A DNA stretch of 50,475 bases from Candidatus Sulfuritelmatomonas gaucii. GTDB taxonomy: Bacteria; Acidobacteriota; Terriglobia; Terriglobales; Acidobacteriaceae. Positions 43,632 through 50,475 of this stretch are shown here, piece after piece. The stretch covers positions 1 through 50,475 of the forward strand of contig OKRB01000115.1 of NCBI GenBank assembly GCA_900290245.1, read 5' to 3'. Position 1 is the stretch's first letter. Each line of letters begins with the position of its first letter. The position numbers and the translations under genes are program-made. The notes beneath the pieces were generated by a model. That model was given only the letters and a program-made list of their open reading frames with translations, made no database searches and was not told where the DNA came from.

Positions 43632-46600
43632 ATGCAATCAATCGGCGCAAAGTGTCTGCGGGCTCTTATGTTCGTGGTCGTCGCCCTGGCCTGTTGCGGT
43701 GTTTTCGTCTACGGGCAAGGTACCAGCGGCAGCTTGACCGGACTCGTCTCCGATCCCTCGGGTGCGGTTGTCTCGGGGGCGACGGTTACCTTGACGAACC
43801 TGGGCACAAATTTCGCCCAAACCGTCAGGACCGACAACACTGGTGTCTATCTCATTAAGCCGGTTGAACCCGGAAGCTACTCGATGAAGATCAACGCCCA
43901 GGGATTTGCCGGATACGTGCAAACGGGCATTGTGATCAACGCCAACGAGTACGCCACCCAGAACGTTCATCTGAAAATTGGAAGTACAGGCGAAACGGTA
44001 AGCGTAACGGCTGACACCGAACTCATCAACACAACCACAGCCGAGTTGGGATCGACGGTGAATGAAGCCGCTATCTCAGAGCTACCGCTGAATGGACGCG
44101 ATCCTTCGAGCCTTGTATTGCTGGCGCCCGGCACCGACAACGTCTTGCAACACGGTGGCGAAGGCATTCAGACCGGCTTTTCCTTTCCGAATGAGACCGG
44201 CGCCTCGGCTAACGGCGGCCGCCAGGGCAGCACCTTCTACATGCTCGATGGCGTCACCAATATGGACAACTACAACGACCTGACCGCGCCCTTTCCCAAT
44301 GCCGACGCGACCCAGGAGTTCAAGGTCATCACCAATAACTTCAGCGCGCAATACGGCTTCTCGCCTGGCGCGGTGGTTTCAATCGTCACTAAATCGGGCA
44401 GCAATGCCTTCCACGGCGGTGCGTTCTGGTTCGTGCGCAACAACGACCTGAACGCCAGCAACTGGTTCAGCCACTCGGTGGATATGCTGAAGCGGAACCA
44501 GTTCGGCGGCTTCGTCGGCGGCCCTATCAAGAAGGACAAGCTCTTCTTCTTTGCCAACTACCAAGACACCAAGATGGCTTGGGCCTCGAGCGGTGCCCTC
44601 ACCACCACGCCTACCGCCGCCATGCTCACTGGCGACTTCAGCGGTCTGGCTACAACGGCAGGAGTCACGAACCTGGTTGGCCCGTTCAAAACCATCAACG
44701 GGAAGGCTAACCAACTCGATACGAGCATCGCCAGCCTCGATGCAGCCGCGGTCACGATAACCAAGACCGGACTGCCCCAGCTGACCAATTTGATGGCAAA
44801 CTCCGGCACGCTGGCCCCGGGCTTCCAGAAGAACGACGGCGATATGTTCTACACCATACCCGCTGTCCACAACACGCTGCAGGAGGGCACAGCGAAGCTG
44901 GACTACAACATCTCGCCGTCGCAAACGCTTTCGTTACGCTCCTTCACGAACTATATGACCGCTCCGTCGACCGACGTTCCGGGCAACATGGAGACCGCGT
45001 ACAACCACCAATCCTGGACCGCGAACTTCTGGGAGCAGATGTATTACTTCAACGACGCCCTCGAGCACACCTGGACGATCACTCCGACCACTGTCAACAC
45101 GATTTCGGTTTTCTGGAACCAGATGAGCGCGCACAACGGAGCCCAGGAATTGGACTCGAACGGCAAGCCGATGTGCTTATCGAGATATATCAACGTGAGC
45201 GAGTTGCCCGGCCAGTGCTACATGGAAGCAATGAGGGTCTATGCAGGCTACAGCATCGAAACCGGATGGGATGAGCCTTCGCAGGAAGTCCGCAATACGC
45301 TCGGCCTGGTCGATACGGTGAATAAATTGGTGGGCAGGCACTCACTGACAGCCGGCGTTGACCTGATGCACCAGCGTGCGGTCGAATCCACGCAGTATCC
45401 GACACAGCCGACGGTTGTTTTCAATGGCAGCATCACCGGCAACGCTTTGGCTGATTACCTGCTCGGATATGCGCAGGAATACATGCAGGGCGCCGGCGAG
45501 ATCGCCGACGTGGCCGGATATCAGTTTGCACCCTTCGTCCAGGACGATTGGAAGCTGCGTCCGAACCTGACTGTCAACCTGGGCATCCGCTGGGATCCGA
45601 ACTTCGCGCCTACGTCGGCAGGGGGCCGCGGCGCGGCCTTCGTGGCCGGACAGCAAAGCACGAAGTTCCCCAATGCTCCCAAAGGCCTGATCTTCCCGGG
45701 CGATGCGGGGATGACAGCCGCTCTGATGAACGACACTTATGGCTACTGGGAGCCCCGCGTGGGCGTGGCCTGGCAGCCTAAATCACTGCCCAAGACCGTC
45801 TTCCACGCCGGTCTCGGCATGTTCACTGGTCCGCTCGAGTATTCGATGTACAACCATGCAGCCGACATTGCACCCTTTAGTCCCACTTACGATTTTTACG
45901 GATGGTGCTATCCCTGCAATGCCGATACTTCGTTTGCGAACAATTCGGTCATCCATTTTGATAACCCATGGAACAGCGCGGGTTCGCCCTTAGCATCCAG
46001 CCCCTTCCCTGGGACGTACCCCTGGGCTTCCACTTCGTACAAACCGCCATCCGGTTTTGCTTTCAGCAGCGGAACCACGATCAGCCAGGCATTTTCGCGC
46101 AACTTCAAGCTGGGCATGACGCAGGGCTGGAACGTTTCCGTCGAGCAACAGATCAACCCGGTGATGGTGCTTCACGCGGCCTATGTTGGCAGCGAATCGT
46201 ATCATCAGTCGGCGGAAATCAACAGCAACACCGAAGTGAAGGGAGTGACTCCGTACTCGAACTTCGGCAATATTCTTGAAGACAACAGTTTGGCGACGGC
46301 AAGCTACAACGCACTGGAGCTCGGCTTCGACCGGAGGATGGCGCATGGCCTGCAATTACAGTCCAATTTCACTTACGCGCATGCTATCGATCTGGCCAGC
46401 TCCGCCAACATTTCCTACGGCAACCCTGAGCTGGGCGATCCCTTCAATATGAGGTGGAACCGCGGCAACTCTAACATGGACATGCCGTGGAACTGGGTCA
46501 CCAATCTCATCTACCAGGGTCCCAGGTTCCAGAACCAGAACAAGTTGCTGCAAGAGACGCTCGGCGGCTGGCAACTGAGCGGCATCATGACTGCGCAGAC

Positions 46601-47024
46601 CGGCAACCCCTTCTCAGTCATGTCAGGAGCGAATAACTCGCAGTCGAATTTGTGGCTCGATCGCGCTGATACTGTGCTGGGAGTGGCCAGCCACATGGGA
46701 CAGGGCAATCGGCAGAGCTGGGCTTATGGCAGCGGATTCTTCAACAAAGCTGCGTTCACCAATGGCGCATCCTTTGGCGACACGGGCAGAAATGCTTACT
46801 GGGGTCCGCGGGTTTTTGGCATCGATTCGGGGATCATGAAGACTTGGGACGTCACTGAGAGCACGAGGCTGCAGTTCCGGTGGGAGGCGTTCAACGTCAC
46901 CAACCATCCGAATTTCGCCAATCCGGACGGCACGCAGTGGGGCGGGTCGCACACGGGCGTGATCAGCGGCCTGGGCAACATTCCGCCGCGGGTGATGCAA
47001 GGGGCCTTGAAGCTGACCTTCTAA
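43632..47024 (+). CDS. Oar-like TonB-dependent receptor
   Basis: 1,130 residues. CAGGAGG lies 5-6 nt before the ATG. Signal peptide about 1-28 (ALMFVVVALACCGVFVYGQ), then a carboxypeptidase-regulatory domain (GSLTGLVSDPSGAVVSGATV), a plug (ISELPLNGRDPSSLVLLAPG, YMLDGVTNMDNYNDL, GAVVSIVTKSGSNAFHGG) and a large barrel ending QGALKLTF. Only distantly similar to the receptor at 38118, so not a recent duplicate. It is a single-gene unit closed by the terminator at 47047. The ligand is unknown. Confidence 0.92.
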   Translation: MQSIGAKCLRALMFVVVALACCGVFVYGQGTSGSLTGLVSDPSGAVVSGATVTLTNLGTNFAQTVRTDNTGVYLIKPVEPGSYSMKINAQGFAGYVQTGIVINANEYATQNVHLKIGSTGETVSVTADTELINTTTAELGSTVNEAAISELPLNGRDPSSLVLLAPGTDNVLQHGGEGIQTGFSFPNETGASANGGRQGSTFYMLDGVTNMDNYNDLTAPFPNADATQEFKVITNNFSAQYGFSPGAVVSIVTKSGSNAFHGGAFWFVRNNDLNASNWFSHSVDMLKRNQFGGFVGGPIKKDKLFFFANYQDTKMAWASSGALTTTPTAAMLTGDFSGLATTAGVTNLVGPFKTINGKANQLDTSIASLDAAAVTITKTGLPQLTNLMANSGTLAPGFQKNDGDMFYTIPAVHNTLQEGTAKLDYNISPSQTLSLRSFTNYMTAPSTDVPGNMETAYNHQSWTANFWEQMYYFNDALEHTWTITPTTVNTISVFWNQMSAHNGAQELDSNGKPMCLSRYINVSELPGQCYMEAMRVYAGYSIETGWDEPSQEVRNTLGLVDTVNKLVGRHSLTAGVDLMHQRAVESTQYPTQPTVVFNGSITGNALADYLLGYAQEYMQGAGEIADVAGYQFAPFVQDDWKLRPNLTVNLGIRWDPNFAPTSAGGRGAAFVAGQQSTKFPNAPKGLIFPGDAGMTAALMNDTYGYWEPRVGVAWQPKSLPKTVFHAGLGMFTGPLEYSMYNHAADIAPFSPTYDFYGWCYPCNADTSFANNSVIHFDNPWNSAGSPLASSPFPGTYPWASTSYKPPSGFAFSSGTTISQAFSRNFKLGMTQGWNVSVEQQINPVMVLHAAYVGSESYHQSAEINSNTEVKGVTPYSNFGNILEDNSLATASYNALELGFDRRMAHGLQLQSNFTYAHAIDLASSANISYGNPELGDPFNMRWNRGNSNMDMPWNWVTNLIYQGPRFQNQNKLLQETLGGWQLSGIMTAQTGNPFSVMSGANNSQSNLWLDRADTVLGVASHMGQGNRQSWAYGSGFFNKAAFTNGASFGDTGRNAYWGPRVFGIDSGIMKTWDVTESTRLQFRWEAFNVTNHPNFANPDGTQWGGSHTGVISGLGNIPPRVMQGALKLTF

Positions 47025-47046
47025 ATTCGGCGGATCCTTTACCTTG

Positions 47047-47081
47047 GCAGTCCGGGCCGTGTGGCCCGGACTGCTTTTTTT
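47047..47081 (+). terminator. strong Rho-independent terminator
   Basis: A perfect 12-bp GC-rich stem (GCAGTCCGGGCC with GGCCCGGACTGC) closes a GTGT tetraloop and is followed by seven T. It lies 23 bp after the receptor stop. Confidence 0.95.
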
Positions 47082-47168
47082 GTGCGGCGCTGCTGAATGA
47101 GAGGAGTGCGGTGCACTACTTTCAGTGCGCGTTTTCGGCACAAGGGCTGTAAAGGCCCTCGAATCATG

Positions 47169-47342
47169 CGGAATGTTCGTTCAAGTGGTGCGTTGTCCCC
47201 CTCAAATGTTCGCTTGAGAGGTTACGAAATGCATCAAAATGTAACCCTGAGAGGTTGCGAATTTACGACGCATTGACCCCTCCAGGTGCCGAATAATTTG
47301 CATATGACACCCTCGCAGGTTGCGAAATAGAGCAAAGCGCAC
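47169..47342. repeat. degenerate 33-bp tandem repeats
   Basis: Units of 32-33 bp end in an ACCCT/CCCCT box: 47169-47201, 47215-47247, 47248-47280, 47281-47312 and a partial one from 47313. They share a GAGAGGTTGCGAA-like start. A 13-bp insert (47202-47214) repeats part of the first unit. Copies diverge at many sites. Read on the minus strand they give a repetitive peptide (LRGCHMQIIRHLEG, MRRKFATSQGY), probably not made. This is not a CRISPR array: the units are contiguous and have no conserved repeat with unique spacers. Confidence 0.55.
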
Positions 47343-47454
47343 CATGTAATTACCCGAAAGAGGAATTAAATGCAATTTTTTGACTTCTAAAACGCGGTTT
47401 TGAGCCTCATTTTGACGCGTTTTTGCGCGATAGAGCGAGAGATCAGAGAGCACA

Positions 47455-47605
47455 CCCACCCTAGCGACAAAGACCTGGGCCCCGATGAGCGTGGGGCGGA
47501 CTTTGTCGCCGCCAGCCAGCGCATCCCGAAAAGCAGGTCCCTCGGCTCCCCACCCCAGCGACGAATACCTGTCGCCGGGGACCCCGACAGCATGCTCCGC
47601 TGGGG
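47455..47605. repeat. pair of REP-like hairpin repeats
   Basis: Two related 23-bp segments start at 47455 and 47549 (CCCACCCTAGCGAC and CCCACCCCAGCGAC, both continuing to ACCTG). Each sits at the left arm of a hairpin: CCCAC/GTGGG for the first, CCCCAGCG/CGCTGGGG (47553-47560 with 47598-47605) for the second, which also has an inner GTCG/CGAC pairing. Paired, GC-rich and extragenic, they look like REP/BIME elements. Confidence 0.55.
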
Positions 47606-47703
47606 ATGAAACAAGAACAGGGGTTAGGGGTCGGAGAGGGCGCTGCTGCAGATGAGGCGAAACGCGCCTCGGCGCGTATAGTTGCGGGGCCAAATATACC
47701 ATA

Positions 47704-48960
47704 ATGGAAATACCGGTTAAATCGACTGGACCAGCTATGCCTGACGCACCTGTAAAGCCGGACCTCGGCGCGCTGCGCATCGACGCCCACAAGCGCGGCT
47801 CCCGAAATGCCGGCAAGCGCATCGCGATTATTCTTTTCGTCTTGCTCGCCGCGCTCGTAGTCGTCGGCGGAGTCTACGCGTACATGCATCAGGCGCCGTC
47901 GGTGCAGGTTGCCACCGCAAACGCCCCGGACAACGGGCCGCAGGCCCTGCTCAACGCGAGCGGGTATGTCACCCCGCAGCGGCGCGCCACCGTGGCGGCA
48001 AAGATCACGGGGCGCGTTATGGGCGTTTTCTTTACCGAAGGATTGTACGTACACACGGGCTTTGTGCTGGCCACTCTGGACGATTCCGATGCGCAGAGGA
48101 CGCTGGCTACAGCGAAAGCAGATCGCAATGCCACGCAAGCAAGCATTCTCGACCTGCAAGTGCAGTTGAAGAATGCGCAGATCGAGTTGCATCGGGCAGA
48201 GGAACTGAGGACGGCAGGAGTTCAAACCCAGGAAGCGCTCGATAATGCGACGATGGCCGTGAACAGCCTGAAGGCTAAAATCGACTACACGCAGGAACAG
48301 GTGCTCGCTGCTGACGCGCGCATCAAGGAGGCGCAGCAGGCGGTGGATAATTGCATCATTACCGCTCCGTTCGACGGCATCATCGTTTCCAAGGACGCGC
48401 AGGTGGGAGAAATGGTATCGCCAATTTCGGCGGGCGGAGGCTTCACGCGGACAGGCATCGCGACGATTGTCGATATGGCCTCGAATGAAATCGAAGTGGA
48501 CGTGAACGAGAACTACATCGCGCGCGTCAAGCGCGGCCAGGAAGTAACCGCCGTTCTGGATGCATATCCGGACTGGAAGATTCCGTGCCGCGTGCGCACC
48601 ATCATTCCCACGGCCGATCGGCAGAAGGCGACTGTCGAGGTGCGCATTGCTTTCGACAAGCTGGATCCGCGCATTCTGCCCGACATGGGCGTGAAGGTCA
48701 CGTTCTTAGGGGAAGAAGCGAAGGCGGGAAAAGAAGCGCCGGCGAGCGTAACGGTGCCGCAAAACGCGGTCCGCGACGATAGCGGGCAGAAGATCGTTTT
48801 CCTGGTGACAGGCGATCACGTTGAGCGCCACGCGGTGAAGGTCGGCACGACCAACGGCGCGCAAACGCAGATCCTGGCGGGGCTAGCGTCTGGAGACACA
48901 GTCGTGGTTGGTGGACCAGCCGATTTGCTAGATGGCGAAACAGTAGCGATCAAGCGTTAA
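47704..48960 (+). CDS. MacA/HlyD-type periplasmic adaptor
   Basis: 418 residues. One N-terminal transmembrane helix (RIAIILFVLLAALVVVGGVYAY, about 39-60), then a biotinyl-lipoyl-like domain (SGYVTPQRRATVAAKITGRV), a coiled-coil hairpin (about 140-215), the second lipoyl half (IITAPFDGIIVSKDAQVGEM) and beta-barrel domains. It is the membrane-fusion part of a tripartite exporter. With the LolD/MacB-type ATPase at 49101 and the permease after it, it forms a MacAB-like system, though without TolC here. ATG at 47704; an alternative ATG at 47737 would still keep the helix. Confidence 0.88.
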   Translation: MEIPVKSTGPAMPDAPVKPDLGALRIDAHKRGSRNAGKRIAIILFVLLAALVVVGGVYAYMHQAPSVQVATANAPDNGPQALLNASGYVTPQRRATVAAKITGRVMGVFFTEGLYVHTGFVLATLDDSDAQRTLATAKADRNATQASILDLQVQLKNAQIELHRAEELRTAGVQTQEALDNATMAVNSLKAKIDYTQEQVLAADARIKEAQQAVDNCIITAPFDGIIVSKDAQVGEMVSPISAGGGFTRTGIATIVDMASNEIEVDVNENYIARVKRGQEVTAVLDAYPDWKIPCRVRTIIPTADRQKATVEVRIAFDKLDPRILPDMGVKVTFLGEEAKAGKEAPASVTVPQNAVRDDSGQKIVFLVTGDHVERHAVKVGTTNGAQTQILAGLASGDTVVVGGPADLLDGETVAIKR

Positions 48961-49100
48961 CGCGCTGTTCCTGCAATTCAGTTATCCTTCTGTGATTGTG
49001 AATTGGTATTGCTGAACGGGACACAGGATGCTGTCCCCGCAAGGGAATGGCGCCATTCGGGCTATTGATCGGATATCGCGGAATTCAAGGAGCGTTGATC

Positions 49101-49838
49101 ATGGTACGTGTGGACGGCAATGGAGCTGTGGGCAGTCTGGTCCAGGTTCGCGGCCTGGATAAAACCTACCTCCGCGGCAACGAGGACATCGACGTCTTGC
49201 AGGGCTTGAATCTTGACGTCGATAAGGGCGATTTCGTGGCCTTCATGGGACCGAGCGGCTCGGGCAAGACCACTCTGCTCAACTTGCTGGGCGGCCTCGA
49301 TGTTCCCACGCGCGGCACCATCAGTGTGGCCGGCGATGAAATCACGCACATGTCCCGAGGCAAGCTGACTCACTGGCGAGCGCGCCACGTCGGATTCATA
49401 TTCCAGATGTACAACCTCATTCCCGTGCTCACGGCGTTCGGGAACGTCGAATTGCCTTTGCTGCTGACCAAGCTTTCCAAGGCTGAGCGCCGCAAGCACA
49501 TTGAGACCGCCCTTTCCATCGTTGGCCTGGGCGACCGCATGAACCACTATCCGCGCCAGCTTTCGGGCGGACAGGAACAGCGTGTTGCCATTGCCCGCGC
49601 CATCGTCGCTGACCCCACTTTCCTGCTTTGCGACGAACCCACCGGCGACCTGGACCGCAAAAGCGCCGACGAAGTGATGGAACTCATCAAGCGGTTAGTG
49701 AAGGAGTTTGGAAAAACCGTGCTGATGGTGACGCACGACCCAGTGGTTGCGCGCCAGGCCGATACCACACTGCACCTCGAGAAGGGAGTGCTGGTAGAAG
49801 CAGGCGCGCGGCCAGCAATTGTCGGGGGAGTTGTCTGA
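49101..49838 (+). CDS. ABC ATPase of MacB/LolD type
   Basis: 245 residues. Walker A is GPSGSGKTTLLN, the Q-loop lies in FIFQMYNLIPVLTAFGNV, the signature is LSGGQEQRVAIARAI, Walker B is LLCDEPTGDLD, and the H-loop is MVTHD. The LIPVLTAFGNVELP segment is typical of the MacB/LolD/FtsE group. AAGGAG lies 8 nt before the ATG at 49101, so the frame start at 49047 is rejected. The stop TGA overlaps the permease ATG by one base. Confidence 0.92.
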   Translation: MVRVDGNGAVGSLVQVRGLDKTYLRGNEDIDVLQGLNLDVDKGDFVAFMGPSGSGKTTLLNLLGGLDVPTRGTISVAGDEITHMSRGKLTHWRARHVGFIFQMYNLIPVLTAFGNVELPLLLTKLSKAERRKHIETALSIVGLGDRMNHYPRQLSGGQEQRVAIARAIVADPTFLLCDEPTGDLDRKSADEVMELIKRLVKEFGKTVLMVTHDPVVARQADTTLHLEKGVLVEAGARPAIVGGVV

Positions 49839-50475
49839 TGAAATTCAGCAAACTGATTCTGGCCAATCTGTTTCGCAAGAAGGCCCGGCTGGTTCTCACC
49901 ATCGGTTCGTTCGCTGTGGCGCTTTTCCTGTTTGCACTGCTGGGAGTGGTGAGCGACGCATTCAGCCGCGGAGCGGACGTGGTGAGCGCGAATCGCCTCG
50001 TCACCATCAATCGCACTTCCATCATCAACACGATTCCGCTGTCTTACCGGGATGAAATCCTGCGCATTCCGGGCGTGAAGTACATCACGCACAATAACTG
50101 GTTCGGCGGCGTTTATCAGGATCCCAAGAACTTCTTCGTTCAATTTGTGATCGATCCGGACAACCAGCGGCAGGTTTTCCCGGAACTCATCGTTCCCGAC
50201 GATCAGTGGAACACATTCCTGAAAGATCGCCAGGGCGCGATTGTCGGCGCGGCCACGATGAAGCGCTTCGGCTGGAAGATCGGCGATCGCATTCCCATCA
50301 CGACAACCATCTACGGGCTGGCGGGTAAACCCTTCGAGTTCAATATCGACGGCGTTTACCACGGCGCCAAGCCGGAAGATGACGAGACCCAGTTCTGGTT
50401 CCAGTGGGAATATTTCAAAGAGAGCGTACCCGATGCGATCAAAGGCCAGGTTGGCTGGTACGTTATTCGCATCGC
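49838..50475 (+). CDS. MacB/FtsX-type permease, 3' truncated
   Basis: The frame runs from ATG at 49838 to the window edge (212 codons). Residues about 18-40 are a transmembrane helix (LVLTIGSFAVALFLFALLGV), followed by the start of the large periplasmic MacB-type domain (PLSYRDEILRIPGVKYIT, VGAATMKRFGWKIGDRIPI). In a complete protein three more helices would follow. It is the membrane partner of the preceding ATPase; the full set probably exports a lipoprotein, peptide or small molecule. Confidence 0.85.
   Translation, partial: MKFSKLILANLFRKKARLVLTIGSFAVALFLFALLGVVSDAFSRGADVVSANRLVTINRTSIINTIPLSYRDEILRIPGVKYITHNNWFGGVYQDPKNFFVQFVIDPDNQRQVFPELIVPDDQWNTFLKDRQGAIVGAATMKRFGWKIGDRIPITTTIYGLAGKPFEFNIDGVYHGAKPEDDETQFWFQWEYFKESVPDAIKGQVGWYVIRI

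Noticed and set aside
47169..47342. CRISPR-like array
   Set aside because: Units are contiguous and diverge throughout, with no constant repeat and no spacers; no cas genes in the window.
47202..47822. 206-codon minus-strand frame covering repeats and the adaptor gene start
   Set aside because: Overlaps repeats, REP-like hairpins and the 5' end of the adaptor gene; its C-terminal part is just the translated 33-bp repeats.

Overview
The window looks like a chromosomal segment of an Acidobacteriota member (Terriglobia/Acidobacteriaceae type). The main reasons are two Oar-like TonB-dependent receptors of about 1,130-1,160 residues with N-terminal carboxypeptidase-regulatory domains, a membrane-anchored regulator whose N-terminal domain is typical of this phylum, a GldA/GldF/GldG/DUF4340 ABC operon, a DUF192-PilZ protein, and several plant-polysaccharide hydrolases. 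This assignment rests on recognised family composition only; no rRNA or tRNA gene was seen.

Layout. 1-1117: 3' part of an NHL/Vgb-like beta-propeller protein. 1280-1400: decayed transposase tail. 1457-5676 (minus): a kinase/nucleotidyltransferase fusion coupled to a divergent GalU-like protein. 6157-7479 (minus): cyclopropane fatty acid synthase. 7865-8416 (minus): NusG/UpxY-like antiterminator with a clear terminator. 8800-9993: PagL-like outer-membrane barrel. 10727-11380: LuxR-type regulator with an altered receiver. 11424-12149 (minus): PAP2 phosphatase. 12614-14044: DUF192-PilZ protein. 14302-18840: ABC-2 operon whose last gene (DUF4340) is split by an in-frame stop. 19699-24818 (minus): xylan locus of GH3, GPH symporter and GH10. 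25272-36306: NO/redox-stress island. 36342-41588 (minus): GH43 and a TonB receptor, preceded by a ToxR-like regulator at 41815-43119. 43632-47024: second TonB receptor with a strong terminator. 47169-47605: degenerate repeats and REP-like hairpins. 47704 to the end: MacA/MacB-type export genes, the last one cut by the window edge.

Main result. The island at 25272-36306 carries a Crp/Fnr regulator, a Ric/ScdA-like di-iron protein, NnrS, quinol NO reductase, a hemerythrin-domain protein, a radical SAM/SPASM protein and a membrane 4Fe-4S protein. Four copies of a pseudo-palindrome, GTGAC-N4-GTNNC, lie upstream of these genes. In three of them a TAnnnT hexamer begins exactly 36 bp after the first base of the site. 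The fourth has TTTGAT at the same spacing on the other strand. This is the geometry of class II activation by Crp/Fnr proteins. The regulator's recognition helix (R196, E197, S200, R201) combines the Arg-Glu pair that reads GTGA in CRP with the Ser-Arg of FNR, so it fits the observed half-site. The picture is a compact, self-regulated NO-response regulon lying between two xylan-use loci.

Decay. The NO reductase has a TGA where a conserved Trp is expected and a perfect 30-bp tandem duplication inside a core membrane segment, so it is probably a recent pseudogene. DUF4340 has a TAA inside an otherwise continuous frame. The GH10 xylanase has a non-homologous tail running antisense into a small membrane-protein gene.
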